Assembly: GCF_023016085.1 (NCBI RefSeq)
Contig: NZ_JALKBF010000001.1
Span: 1,798,001-1,862,000 of the forward strand
Length of the DNA: 64,000 bases
Direction: 5' to 3'
Source: Aliiroseovarius sp. F47248L
GTDB lineage: Bacteria; Pseudomonadota; Alphaproteobacteria; Rhodobacterales; Rhodobacteraceae
A program made the position numbers and the translations under genes. The notes below the pieces were generated by a model. That model saw only the letters and a list, made by a program, of their open reading frames with translations, did not search any database and was not told where the DNA came from. Shown here piece after piece: positions 23,049 to 32,119 of the stretch (its first letter is position 1; each line of letters begins with the position of its first letter).

Positions 23049-24059
23049 ATGTCCCGAACATATGATGATTCCTGGTTGCGTAAGAACCTGTCCGAACTTC
23101 CATATGCCACTTGCCTGACCGACCCGAACCTGCCGGACAATCCATTGGTGTTCGTCAACGATCTGTTCTGCGATCTGACCGGATACTCTCGCGAACAGTT
23201 GCTTGGAAAGAACTGCCGTCTTCTGCAAAGCCTCGCAACTGACCAAGATGAAATTTCACGCATGCGCGACGCAATTGGAAAAGGCAGAGAGATTGCAGCT
23301 GACCTTCTAAACACTCGCGCGGACGGCAGCACCTTCTGGAACAGATTGTCGATCAAACCCATCTACGACGATGACGGCACATTGCAGCGGTTCACCGGCG
23401 TTCTTATGCAGATCGAAGACAGCCCCATCGAAACGCTGCTGGAAGCACAGCGCCAATCCGAAACTGCCATCACCGAACTGCACCACCGGTTGAAGAACCA
23501 CCTGTCACTTATTCACTCGTCCGCGCGGCTTCAGATCCGCGAAAGCGGCGAGAATGAAGGGTTGCTGGCGATCATGAACCGCATCCAATCCCTCCAAACA
23601 CTCTATGCCGGGATGGAACAGGGAAGCGAAGCACCGGCCGAACTCGACCGGGTCGATCTGTTCGCCCACCTTTCCACGATTTGCGAAGCGATTACTGACC
23701 TTGAGGAGCGCATCAATTTTGAGTGTGACATCCCTGCGGAGCCAATCGAAGTCAGCATTGATACAGCCACGCAATTGGGAATGATGGTTGCGGAGCTTGT
23801 CACCAACGCGATGCAACACGCCTTTGGTGACACCGAGGGTACGATCACGTTGCTAGGTCAGGTCACAACGAATGGTGTCACCATTACAGTCGCCGATGAT
23901 GGTCGCGGCATGACCGGCACTGAATCCGATGCTCTTGGTTCAGGTTTGGGCGGCAAAATACTGCACCAGATGGCAAAATCCCTGTCAGCCGAATTTTCAA
24001 CAGAACAGCGCGACACCGGAACGGCCATTCGGTTGAGCCTTAGTTTGAACGACACATAA
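23049..24059 (+). CDS. LOV-domain blue-light sensor histidine kinase (HisKA_2/HWE type)
   Basis: A 336-aa soluble kinase. Residues about 15-125 are a LOV photosensor: GKNCRLLQ with C56, the cysteine that forms the flavin adduct, plus FMN-contact residues N88 (NTRADGSTFW), N98 and probably Q121. A HisKA_2/HWE phosphotransfer helix follows with H146 in ELHHRLKNHLSLI, then an ATPase domain with N-box ELVTNAMQHAF and DDGRGM. The domain order matches Caulobacter LovK, which feeds the general stress response; the PhyR-NepR-EcfG genes lie 9 kb away. ATG was preferred over the preceding TTG. There is no response regulator next to it. Confidence 0.9.
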   Translation: MSRTYDDSWLRKNLSELPYATCLTDPNLPDNPLVFVNDLFCDLTGYSREQLLGKNCRLLQSLATDQDEISRMRDAIGKGREIAADLLNTRADGSTFWNRLSIKPIYDDDGTLQRFTGVLMQIEDSPIETLLEAQRQSETAITELHHRLKNHLSLIHSSARLQIRESGENEGLLAIMNRIQSLQTLYAGMEQGSEAPAELDRVDLFAHLSTICEAITDLEERINFECDIPAEPIEVSIDTATQLGMMVAELVTNAMQHAFGDTEGTITLLGQVTTNGVTITVADDGRGMTGTESDALGSGLGGKILHQMAKSLSAEFSTEQRDTGTAIRLSLSLNDT

Positions 24060-24087
24060 CATCGCTCGAATAGACCCCGAAGCTGCC

Positions 24088-24693
24088 TCAGCTAATTAAT
24101 TGACCGATGGTGATCACCAACACCGCCGTGGTCACCAGCCCGGTCAACCCCAGCAAAGCAAACACGCCATCCTTGCTGATCAGTGAGATGGACAGCAACG
24201 CGACGACCGCCGCCAGCAGCGATGATGTCATTGGTACCAGCTCAAGAAACGGCATGGCGGCGCCACACAGAAAGCAGACCGAGTAAAGCAGATAGGAAAA
24301 CGGTGGAAGTGTCAGCACGGCCATCCGGCGCGTGGTGACGTTTTGCACCCATCTCATTGGTCCCTCAAGGCTAGACAAGGCCGTGTGGAGTTTTTGGCCC
24401 GGCATATGACGGCGCAGGATGTAGTCAGGCAGCCATAGTTGCTGACGACCAAGAAGCAACTGAGCCGAAACGATCGAAATCAGCAGGCCACAGACCGACG
24501 ACAACCCCGGCACACCACTTAATGGCGTGACAATGACCAAACTGACAAACAACAAAATCGGCGTGAAAGACGCCACACCCAAATGGTCGATCATTGCCCC
24601 GATCGACCTTCCCTTTTGATCACGCAGATCAAGAAGGGTGTCAACAATTTCTGCGATCTGGTTATCGGGGTCAACATCGGGATCGTTTGTCAT
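24088..24693 (-). CDS. exoD: ExoD-family membrane protein
   Basis: A 201-aa membrane protein of the exopolysaccharide-synthesis ExoD family, with a cytosolic N-terminus (LLDLRDQKGRSIGAMIDHLG) and about four hydrophobic segments. The conserved SLVIVTPLSGVPGLSSVCG and GRQQLWLPDYILRR are typical. In rhizobia exoD loss impairs alkaline tolerance and polysaccharide production; the molecular role is unknown. ATG was chosen five bases after AGGGGG. It ends 28 bp from the convergent LOV kinase gene. I see no EcfG box in front of it. Confidence 0.85.
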   Translation of the reverse strand: MTNDPDVDPDNQIAEIVDTLLDLRDQKGRSIGAMIDHLGVASFTPILLFVSLVIVTPLSGVPGLSSVCGLLISIVSAQLLLGRQQLWLPDYILRRHMPGQKLHTALSSLEGPMRWVQNVTTRRMAVLTLPPFSYLLYSVCFLCGAAMPFLELVPMTSSLLAAVVALLSISLISKDGVFALLGLTGLVTTAVLVITIGQLIS

Positions 24694-24831
24694 GCAGCCC
24701 CCTGCCTTGGCCGAGCATTTGCGATATCTACAGTGCGATTGCGCGACCACTGACAACAAAAAGCTGCGCACCCAACATGGTTTGAACCGTACCAGAAGAC
24801 AGGGGCGCGCAGTGTTATTGAGCCGTTTGAT

Positions 24832-24990
24832 TTAGCTGGCCGCACGGCGAAACAGCGTGATCACGAACAAGATCAGGAAGACAAAGAACAATATCTTCGC
24901 GATACCAGCAGCCGTACCAGCAATACCGCCAAAACCAAGGAACGCGGCAATCAGGGCGACAACGAGAAAAGTAATGGACCAACCTAGCAT
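24832..24990 (-). CDS. DUF1328 small membrane protein (YtjA family)
   Basis: A 52-aa peptide: [20 protein letters not shown], then [20 protein letters not shown], and a basic end FRRAAS. Two hydrophobic helices with a glycine-rich turn are the whole protein, as in DUF1328. Its ATG has GGAGAAAC upstream. An exact EcfG-type promoter (25027-25051) stands 37 bases upstream, so it is very likely induced by the general stress response. Confidence 0.9.
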   Translation of the reverse strand: MLGWSITFLVVALIAAFLGFGGIAGTAAGIAKILFFVFLILFVITLFRRAAS

Positions 24991-25026
24991 GATGTTTCTC
25001 CTTTATGTGTTTTCACTTGAAAGAAG

Positions 25027-25051
25027 AACGTGTGAAAGTCCGTTTGGTTCC
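25027..25051 (-). promoter_or_regulatory. EcfG-type promoter for DUF1328 gene
   Basis: On the minus strand, GGAAC-N16-CGTT, an exact match to the alphaproteobacterial general-stress sigma factor consensus. The -10 element ends 36 bases before the DUF1328 ATG. It starts just before the mscS gene end at 25055, so it is confined to the intergenic gap. Confidence 0.75.
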
Positions 25052-25054
25052 CGA

Positions 25055-25870
25055 CTATTCTGGCACGGCCCCAAAATCCGGCGTTGAGATGATCTTGATA
25101 TCGGCATTGATCAGGGCGTCACGCCCACGTGTCGTCAGGTCTGTCGTGAAGTTGAACTGGTCCCGCAACTCGAACGGATAGGCTTTCAATCGCACACGGG
25201 TGGCGTAAACCTCATTGTGCATGATCACCTTCACAGGCCGCGCCCAGTCAAGATAGGGGCTGGTGTGGGCGACATCCGTCAGAATTTCGATGATCCCAGC
25301 TGTCGACCGATCCGGTGCAACCATGAACTCGGCGATGCACATCAGGGTTTTTGACCCATCGTTGGCGTTAGAGATGTTTTCGGACCAGATACGGGAATGT
25401 GGAATGGTGACAACGTCATCATCAGCGGTTCGAATCTTGACCGAGCGGGTGTGAATATCAATCACTTCGCCATAATCACTACCGATGAGTATCCAGTCAC
25501 CGGAACGATAGGGACGCTCGAATATCGCCACGATACCCGCCACTGCACTGGTGGCCCAATCCTTGATTGCAAACCCCAACGCCACACCGACAGTGCCCAA
25601 CACCAGCACGAAATTCTTCAGCGTGACATTGAAAACCATCGGAATGATCAAGACCACAGCGACGGCGAACAAGGTAACCCGTGCCAACGGGATCAGGTTC
25701 AAGGCCAGCAAACGAAACTGTGCAGGCAAATGCTCGGCGACGCGCGGCACAACAGAGCGCAGTGTTTGATAGAGCAGAAAACAAAGGACGATGACCAGCG
25801 CGATCTGCACAAACGTCCAGCTGGTCACTTCGTTGAACAGTCGGGTCAGATCGTAATTCTCAGCGTTCAT
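25055..25870 (-). CDS. MscS-family mechanosensitive channel, short form
   Basis: A 271-aa MscS protein: two or three N-terminal helices, pore-lining helix region VLGTVGVALGFAIKDWATS, then the beta domain start FERPYRSGDWI and the cytosolic vestibule. It lets solutes out upon membrane tension (hypo-osmotic shock). It follows an unrecognised 371-aa gene by 9 bp, so both are one transcript. Confidence 0.87.
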   Translation of the reverse strand: MNAENYDLTRLFNEVTSWTFVQIALVIVLCFLLYQTLRSVVPRVAEHLPAQFRLLALNLIPLARVTLFAVAVVLIIPMVFNVTLKNFVLVLGTVGVALGFAIKDWATSAVAGIVAIFERPYRSGDWILIGSDYGEVIDIHTRSVKIRTADDDVVTIPHSRIWSENISNANDGSKTLMCIAEFMVAPDRSTAGIIEILTDVAHTSPYLDWARPVKVIMHNEVYATRVRLKAYPFELRDQFNFTTDLTTRGRDALINADIKIISTPDFGAVPE

Positions 25871-25879
25871 CGCAACATC

Positions 25880-26995
25880 CTAAATCTGATCAAGAGGCAA
25901 GCCGGCTTCGGACAGAATGCGCCGCACATGCGGATAGGCCGACTGCCGGATAGATATCTTCCCCGCATCGTCGTCCACCAAACCGACCCGGCCCAGTGCA
26001 GAAGCAAGCCCCACCGGCAACGTCATCGGAAGCACCGCGGCCAGGTCTTTTATGGTTAGCGGGCCATGGATCAGTAACGCATGTAACATGAAGTGGCTGA
26101 TCCGCTCGATCCGCGCGGGCAATTGAGGCAAGATCGGGTCCTGCAACCAAGTCGCTGTATCTTCTGCTTCGCTACCGTCTGCATCGTCATCAACACCTTC
26201 CGCGGCGACCTCGCGATTCACTGCGGCATCCAGCAGCCCGATCGCGGCCCATGGACAGCCGCACGCCCGCGCGGCAAGAGTTTTCAGATAAGGATCCTTG
26301 ATCTCGCCTTCGGCATCTTTGGGCAGGATGCTTTCACCTGACTCGGCAGACTTAAACTCAACCTCGCTCATGTAGGTTCTCACTAGTTCTGCCAAGGCTT
26401 TGTCATTGAACGGTGCAAAGCAGCGCGCATCCGATACGACCGCCTCGATGTCAGAGGTCTGTGAGAGATAGGTCCAGGTCCAACTCGACACCCCCAGGAG
26501 CACCTTGCGTGACGTGCCATTCAGCTCTGACAAATATGCGCGCATCGCGGCCCGTCCTTCAAGGTTCCGCCGAACCAAAGATGAAATGTCCGGGACGATC
26601 AGAGCGCCCTTCCCGGCTGGAACTGCGGCCGCCTCGGCCAATTCCAAACCCCGATCTGTCGCCCAATCGCCGAGCAGGTTTTGCGGCACACTTGGCTGCA
26701 TCACGAAAGCATATACGGGATGCGATCCATCCGTATGCCGCGCCCAATCCAAATAGAACTTGTCTAAACAATCGAACTGATGTGTCCGCAAGGCGTCCCA
26801 AAGCGCATCAGGGATCAAGGTTTCTGAAACAAGTTCCAGATCGTCCGGCAAGAGGTCGGATTTCCCCTTGTCCAGCACTCGTAGCCTTTCCAAAATCCGA
26901 CGATAGCCGTCCTTCAACGAACTGGTAGCAGGCGCTCGCGGCCAGTCATACCTGCCAACGGGCACAAGTTCAGTGGGAAGCAAGGATGATGTCAT
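25880..26995 (-). CDS. Hypothetical protein of unknown function, upstream of mscS
   Basis: A soluble-looking protein of 371 aa with no signal peptide or membrane helix. I do not recognise the family. Visible features are an acidic stretch around residues 290-310 (VDDDADGSEAEDTATW) and a C-terminal region that reads like a winged helix (GPLTIKDLAAVLPMTLPVGL ... GKISIRQSAYPHVRRIL). ATG at 26995 was chosen because the longer frame has no ribosome-binding site and runs into the next promoter region. It is 9 bp from the MscS gene in the same direction, which suggests a functional tie to the channel or to stress. Confidence 0.6.
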   Translation of the reverse strand: MTSSLLPTELVPVGRYDWPRAPATSSLKDGYRRILERLRVLDKGKSDLLPDDLELVSETLIPDALWDALRTHQFDCLDKFYLDWARHTDGSHPVYAFVMQPSVPQNLLGDWATDRGLELAEAAAVPAGKGALIVPDISSLVRRNLEGRAAMRAYLSELNGTSRKVLLGVSSWTWTYLSQTSDIEAVVSDARCFAPFNDKALAELVRTYMSEVEFKSAESGESILPKDAEGEIKDPYLKTLAARACGCPWAAIGLLDAAVNREVAAEGVDDDADGSEAEDTATWLQDPILPQLPARIERISHFMLHALLIHGPLTIKDLAAVLPMTLPVGLASALGRVGLVDDDAGKISIRQSAYPHVRRILSEAGLPLDQI

Positions 26996-27089
26996 TCGGC
27001 AACCTGTGAGACTGGGATCGGGGCGCACTTGATGAGTGTGCGATACGTGCTTGAAAATGCAAGGCCTTCCTGGGCAGGTATGATGAGTC

Positions 27090-27554
27090 TCACGGACTGT
27101 AGAGCGGCACCGTTGAGATCGACATTTTTGCTGATCCACTTTCGACCTCGCGCGCGTGTGCGATGTAGATCAGAACCTGATTGGCATCATCAAAGATGCG
27201 TTTCACGCGCAGACTTTTCAAAATAATCGACATGCGTTGGCTGAAAACGTCTTCGCCTTCGTCACTGCGATCTATGTCACCAACTATAATTGGTCCCGTC
27301 TGACGGCACGATATTGCGCTGTTTGACGGGTCTTCGAACCAATTACCATTCGACAAACGATCAACCAACCCACGTTCGAAATAGGCGATATGGCAGGTAA
27401 CGCCCTCGACATCCGGGTCTTTGATCGCTTCAATAATGATGTCATTTCCCAGCCAATCGACGTCGACATTCCCCACCTGATCAGCGCGTGCAGGGGAAAT
27501 CTCTGCAAGGCTCAACAGACACAGGCAAAGCAGGACGTATCTATACAATTTCAT
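27090..27554 (-). CDS. creA: CreA family periplasmic protein
   Basis: A 154-aa secreted protein: hydrophobic signal (YRYVLLCLCLLSLAEISPARA) then the CreA core with VDWLGNDIIIEAIKDPDVEG, VTCHIAYFERGLV and AISCRQTGPI. The two cysteines (in VTCH and SCRQ) are conserved in the family and may form a disulfide. The function of CreA is not established. ATG was preferred to an in-frame GTG four codons earlier. Confidence 0.87.
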   Translation of the reverse strand: MKLYRYVLLCLCLLSLAEISPARADQVGNVDVDWLGNDIIIEAIKDPDVEGVTCHIAYFERGLVDRLSNGNWFEDPSNSAISCRQTGPIIVGDIDRSDEGEDVFSQRMSIILKSLRVKRIFDDANQVLIYIAHAREVESGSAKMSISTVPLYSP

Positions 27555-27672
27555 GGGCTTGGTCACCTTTTTTAATGCACATCTTTCACTACACCTGGAA
27601 AGAGTTTAACCGAAAAGCAACCAAGACCCCACAACGTAGCGAACGTTAACTCCAAAAAAGACATCGCCCTTG

Positions 27673-27697
27673 GGAACCATTCAGGTCATCCTGCGTT
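27673..27697 (+). promoter_or_regulatory. EcfG-type promoter for the BON-MscS gene
   Basis: GGAAC-N16-CGTT, exact. It ends 29 bases upstream of the MscS start at 27727, leaving a short leader with AAGGAAATTTTAGG before the gene. Confidence 0.78.
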
Positions 27698-27726
27698 CTT
27701 AAACGAAGGAAATTTTAGGATATTCC

Positions 27727-29115
27727 ATGGGGAAGACTTTCATACGGGTATTGGCCTTTGCTCTGATACTGGGCGCCTCATTGCCCGCCGGTCCTGTGTT
27801 GGGCCAAGCCAGCAGTGAAGGAATAGATGATGGGATTGAAACCGAAGTCGTCGATACAGACCAGACCATCTCGGTCATCGAAAGCGTACGTGATGACCAG
27901 ATTGCCGCGCGCATTCAGGCTATCCTGAAAGCGACCGGATGGTATGAAGGCGTTCAGGTCGAAGTGCAGGATGGGATCGTCTTTCTGGACGGCACTGCGA
28001 CCTCGTCCAAGCGGCAGGACTGGGCACGTGATCTTGCAGCAAAAACCGACGGCGTGGTTGCTGTCGTCAACCGATTGGCAGTGGCGCAGGATACTGATTT
28101 CTCGATAGATCCGGCAATCTCGGAGCTGCGCAGCTTGTGGGATAAAACAGTCGCTGCCGCACCGCTGATCCTTTTGGCGTTCTTGATCCTGCCCCTGGCG
28201 TTGTTTCTATCAACGGGCGTCGCACGGTTGGCGCGATGGGTATTGAAAAAACGACTGGGATCGCCCTTTTTGCGCGACGTGACCGCGCGGTTCATCGCTT
28301 TGCCGGTGTTTCTTGTCGGGCTGTACATCGTGCTACAAATTGCCGGGCTGACGCAGCTTGCAATCTCGGTTCTTGGGGGGGCAGGTGTGATCGGGATCGT
28401 CATCGGTTTTGCCTTCCGCGACATTGCCGAGAACTTTCTGGCCAGTTTGTTGCTAAGCCTGCGACAACCTTTTCGGCGCGGAGATTTTGTGGATGTGGCG
28501 GGACACCAAGGCATCGTGCACAGTATGAACACCCGCAGCACAGTTCTGGTGTCTCCGGAAGGAAACCATATTCAGATCCCCAATGCCGCCGTTTTCAAAG
28601 CGACTATCGAAAACTTCTCGGCCAGCCCCAGTCGGCGTGGGTCGTTCGAAGTAGGCATTGGTTATGACGCCTCAATCAGCGATGTGCAGGAAATCATTTT
28701 GCGTGAATTGGCAGAACATGAAGCCATTTCGAACGAGCCAGAGCCGATGGTTCTTGCCGATACGCTGGGTGCATCCACGGTGATCATCAAGATTTACTAT
28801 TGGTTTAACGGGGAAACAATTTCACCACTGAAACTAAAATCTGTTCTGATCCGGCGCGTGATGAAAGCACTGACTGATGCGGGTATTAGCATGCCCGATG
28901 AAGCCCGCGAGATCATATTCCCGGAAGGCGTCCCGTTGGCACCCCCTCAGACCCCTGACCAATCCACGACGCCCACCGCCGCGATGCCCAAACCCAAACG
29001 CGAGCCAGAGCGCACCGCGATAGACGAAGATCTATCGAACGAAGTGGACAACCTTGAACCGCAGATGCAGGTGCAAGTCGAAGGCGACAAAAACAGCAAC
29101 TTATTGGACAGTTGA
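27727..29115 (+). CDS. BON-domain MscS mechanosensitive channel
   Basis: A 462-aa channel: signal peptide (about 1-26), a periplasmic BON domain at about 55-115 (IQAILKATGWYEGVQVEVQD and VFLDGTATS), membrane helices, the MscS pore helix ISVLGGAGVIGIVIGFAFRD and the beta domain RQPFRRGDFVDVAG. A proline- and charge-rich cytosolic tail of about 60 residues ends the protein. BON domains bind phospholipid or other envelope parts and occur in osmotic stress proteins. An EcfG-type promoter precedes it and the FNT gene follows after 3 bp. Confidence 0.88.
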   Translation: MGKTFIRVLAFALILGASLPAGPVLGQASSEGIDDGIETEVVDTDQTISVIESVRDDQIAARIQAILKATGWYEGVQVEVQDGIVFLDGTATSSKRQDWARDLAAKTDGVVAVVNRLAVAQDTDFSIDPAISELRSLWDKTVAAAPLILLAFLILPLALFLSTGVARLARWVLKKRLGSPFLRDVTARFIALPVFLVGLYIVLQIAGLTQLAISVLGGAGVIGIVIGFAFRDIAENFLASLLLSLRQPFRRGDFVDVAGHQGIVHSMNTRSTVLVSPEGNHIQIPNAAVFKATIENFSASPSRRGSFEVGIGYDASISDVQEIILRELAEHEAISNEPEPMVLADTLGASTVIIKIYYWFNGETISPLKLKSVLIRRVMKALTDAGISMPDEAREIIFPEGVPLAPPQTPDQSTTPTAAMPKPKREPERTAIDEDLSNEVDNLEPQMQVQVEGDKNSNLLDS

Positions 29116-29118
29116 CAC

Positions 29119-29925
29119 ATGACCGAAGAAGAAATCGTCAAAGAGCAGGCCATCGAAGACGCCAGCAAGCTGACCGCAACAACGGTTTACGAAGTGATCC
29201 GGCGCAGTGGTGATGAAGAATTGGAACGCAGCAACGGGTCTCTGTTCTGGTCGGGTGTGTCCGCAGGGATCGTTATCAGCTTCTCGGTTCTGGGCGAGGC
29301 CGTCTTGCGCACTTATCTGCCGGATACATCCTACAGCTATCTGATCGAGAACCTCGGATACTCACTAGGGTTCGTGATGGTGATCATCGGACGTATGCAG
29401 CTTTTTACAGAGAATACGATCACGACCGTCCTACCCTTTCTGCACAGCCCAAGTTGGCACATATTCAACAGGATCGTTGTGCTGTGGGCGATCGTTTTGT
29501 TTGCCAATGTGATTGGAGCTTTTGCGATCGCGACCTTCTATGCCTACAGCGGCGCTATCACAGCTGAAATATTGCCCGCAATCGAAGAGCTGTCACGCCA
29601 TGCCACGGGAATGCCCCCTGCCGAAAGCTTTGCTCGGGCAATTCCGGCGGGCATCCTGGTCGCAGCAATTGTCTGGATGCTACCCGAGGCTGGCGCTTCA
29701 TCCGTGTCGATCATTGTGCTGTTCACATGGCTGATCGCGGCAGGAGATTTCACCCATATCGTCGCCGGGTCGGTGGAAATGGCTTATCTGATTGTTACCG
29801 GCGGGCTTGGGCTGCAACAGGCTGTATGTGGCTTCTTTCTACCGGTTTTGGCGGGCAATGTAGTGGGTGGAACAGTCATTTTTGCAATGCTCGCGTGGGG
29901 GCAGGTTCGCCGCGATATCAACTGA
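29119..29925 (+). CDS. Formate/nitrite transporter (FNT) family protein, YfdC-like
   Basis: A 268-aa FNT channel with a charged 35-residue N-terminus and six membrane helices. LFWSGVSAGIVISFSVLGEA and GFVMVIIGRMQLFTENTITT correspond to the family repeats. The subfamily is closer to E. coli YfdC than to FocA, and its substrate is not known. It starts 3 bp after the BON-MscS stop and so is probably under the same EcfG promoter. Confidence 0.85.
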   Translation: MTEEEIVKEQAIEDASKLTATTVYEVIRRSGDEELERSNGSLFWSGVSAGIVISFSVLGEAVLRTYLPDTSYSYLIENLGYSLGFVMVIIGRMQLFTENTITTVLPFLHSPSWHIFNRIVVLWAIVLFANVIGAFAIATFYAYSGAITAEILPAIEELSRHATGMPPAESFARAIPAGILVAAIVWMLPEAGASSVSIIVLFTWLIAAGDFTHIVAGSVEMAYLIVTGGLGLQQAVCGFFLPVLAGNVVGGTVIFAMLAWGQVRRDIN

Positions 29926-30011
29926 ATCCTCCAACCCTTGAACTCTGACGCGATGATCTTAGCAATAGGTCATCCCTCTGGAACAGCGCGCTAACAACGA
30001 AAGGCCAAGCT

Positions 30012-30197
30012 ATGAACAACATGACCATGAGCCTGGGCGGAGCCGTCGTCTTAGCCCTTGATATATATGCAATATACAGTATCCTGAATTCTCGTTCGTC
30101 GTCGCTTTCCAAGGTGCTTTGGACGGTCACTATCTTGCTGCTGCCGATCCTGGGCTTCCTTGCCTGGTTGCTGTTTGGCCCCCGCAGCGTGGATTAA
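30012..30197 (+). CDS. PLDc_N-type small membrane protein
   Basis: A 61-aa peptide with two hydrophobic helices: SLGGAVVLALDIYAIYSILN and WTVTILLLPILGFLAWLLFG. The KVLWTVTILLLPILGFLAW pattern is that of the phospholipase D nuclease N-terminal (PLDc_N) domain, here alone. AAAGG precedes the ATG. A homologous stand-alone copy lies at 40320-40499 behind an EcfG promoter. Confidence 0.8.
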   Translation: MNNMTMSLGGAVVLALDIYAIYSILNSRSSSLSKVLWTVTILLLPILGFLAWLLFGPRSVD

Positions 30198-30261
30198 CGC
30201 AACCGGCAGGATGTTTCATTCTCAGTTGGGTGCTTCACCACTTTAGGATTTAGGCAAAACG

Positions 30262-32097
30262 ATGGTGCTGAACAAAGACTACGACCCTACCCGTGATTTC
30301 GTCATCGGCAACGAAACGGCTGCCCGAAGGATTGTCTGGTTCGTTGACTTTACCGACAAACCTACTCGGCGTCTTCGGGACATCATCCTGCGGTTGGCAG
30401 ATCGGCTATCCCCTGATCAGGTCACAGTTGCCATTCGCTTCACCTATCCTGAAGGCGACAAACGGGCAGATATTGCAGCACGAGCCGCCATCGCAGCCGG
30501 GCAGCAAGACCGCTTTTTCGACATGTTCACAACCCTGTTTGAAGCGTCGCCGAAATATACGCGCGCATCTGTCATAAAGCTGGCAAACAAGCTTGGACTG
30601 GACCTGCCCCGGTTTGAAGCGGATTTGGACGCGCCTGACGTCGCCCAGCGTATCCAACATGACCGCAATTCACTGTCTAAAGAAGTTCCACCCTCCGCGC
30701 CTTACCTGTTCATCGACGGGACGCTCTATCAGGGTGTTTGGGATGAAGTAGCCCTGCTGGAAGCGATCGAGCGTCCACTGGGTGTCCGGCTGGAAGTCGC
30801 CGCGTTCCGTTTTATCGACTGGGCCGCATCCGCCGGGATGACGTTGATTGTAGCGACAGTGGCCGCGTTGGTTTTCGTCAATGTCGGGTTTTACGACTTT
30901 TTCGACACGCTCAGAAACACATCCATCGGCCTGTTTGCGGGAAGCTGGCGATTGGACCTTAGCCTGCTGGCATGGATTAATGATGCCTTGATGGCTCTGT
31001 TTTTCCTTTTGGTCGGGATCGAGATCAAGCACGAGTTCGTCGAGGGCGAATTGTCAAATCGCTCGGCTGCGGCCATGCCGATCATTGCCGCATTGGGCGG
31101 CATGCTTGTGCCCGCCGGGGTCTATGCGGCATTGAACTGGGGCACGCCCGAGGTGCACGGTTGGGGCGTCCCGATGGCAACGGACATTGCGTTTACCCTT
31201 GGTATCCTGGCGTTGCTTGGCAACCGGGTTCCAACGTCGCTGAAAATATTCGTGTCAGCATTGGCCATCGTGGATGACCTTGGTGCGATCCTGGTGATTG
31301 CTGCATTTTATGGGCACGGCTTCCACCTGGTGGCCTTCATCACGGCGTGCGTCATCTTTGCAGCAATGATGGCGATGAATGTCGGTAAAATCTATTGGCG
31401 TGCGCCCTATCTGATCCTCGGTGTTGTTCTTTGGTATTTCATCCACGAAAGCGGTCTGCATGCGACCTTGGCGGGTGTTCTGACTGCCGTCGCCCTGCCA
31501 AGCCGTGCAAAAGCCAACCGGGCCGCTGTGGCTGCCCAGACCGCCAAATTGTTCGAGCGTGACAAACAGATCGGATCAGAAAACATCGTTGCTGCCCCGA
31601 CTTTCATGCAGTTGCAGACCATCATGGACCGGCTTGGGGCACCGGGCGTTCATGTGCGGCACGCCCTGGAAAACTGGATCAACTTCCTTGTTCTGCCGCT
31701 GTTTGCATTCTTCAACACCGGGCTTCTGATCACTGCAAGCAGCGTGAACTTCACGGCTCCCGAAAGCCTTGGCACGATCCTGGGGCTGGTCGTCGGCAAA
31801 CCGCTGGGCATCTTTCTGTTTGTCTATGCGGCCGCAAAACTGGGCCTAGGTCGGCTTTCATCAGAAATCAATCTGGTACAGGTTCTGGGTGCAGGGTGTC
31901 TGGCGGGGGTCGGCTTCACCATGTCGATTTTCATCGCCAACTCGGCCTTCGCGGGCACTCAGTTGGAATCCGTAAAACTTGCGGTCCTGCTTGCCTCATT
32001 GATTGCGGCGGTTCTGGGCAGTGTCATCCTTATCTATGCACACCGCGCGGTTCAGAAAAGTGCCGTAAATGAACCTAAGGAGGCCCCAGCTCCTTGA
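30262..32097 (+). CDS. nhaA: NhaA-type Na+/H+ antiporter with N-terminal thioredoxin-fold domain
   Basis: A 611-aa fusion. Residues about 10-180 have the DsbA/thioredoxin-like layout (IVWFVDFTDKPTRRLRDIIL ... PPSAPYLFIDGTLYQGVWDE, with the cis-proline region PPSAP) but no CxxC; the site reads DFTDKPTRR. Residues about 195-600 are a complete NhaA: MATDIAFTLGILAL, and the ion-binding pair of aspartates in ALAIVDDLGAILV. NhaA exports sodium for protons and matters in alkaline or saline conditions. NhaA-DSBA fusions are known in marine and rhizobial genomes; the lack of cysteines implies a structural or regulatory role for the first domain. Confidence 0.88.
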   Translation: MVLNKDYDPTRDFVIGNETAARRIVWFVDFTDKPTRRLRDIILRLADRLSPDQVTVAIRFTYPEGDKRADIAARAAIAAGQQDRFFDMFTTLFEASPKYTRASVIKLANKLGLDLPRFEADLDAPDVAQRIQHDRNSLSKEVPPSAPYLFIDGTLYQGVWDEVALLEAIERPLGVRLEVAAFRFIDWAASAGMTLIVATVAALVFVNVGFYDFFDTLRNTSIGLFAGSWRLDLSLLAWINDALMALFFLLVGIEIKHEFVEGELSNRSAAAMPIIAALGGMLVPAGVYAALNWGTPEVHGWGVPMATDIAFTLGILALLGNRVPTSLKIFVSALAIVDDLGAILVIAAFYGHGFHLVAFITACVIFAAMMAMNVGKIYWRAPYLILGVVLWYFIHESGLHATLAGVLTAVALPSRAKANRAAVAAQTAKLFERDKQIGSENIVAAPTFMQLQTIMDRLGAPGVHVRHALENWINFLVLPLFAFFNTGLLITASSVNFTAPESLGTILGLVVGKPLGIFLFVYAAAKLGLGRLSSEINLVQVLGAGCLAGVGFTMSIFIANSAFAGTQLESVKLAVLLASLIAAVLGSVILIYAHRAVQKSAVNEPKEAPAP

Positions 32098-32119
32098 TAT
32101 CCAGAACGCACTTGACCGG

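Noticed and set aside
29975..30000. GGAAC followed by CGAA before the 61-aa PLDc_N gene, resembling an EcfG promoter
   Set aside because: The spacer is only 13 bases and the -10 element reads CGAA, not CGTT. It does not fit the consensus that the eight accepted sites meet.
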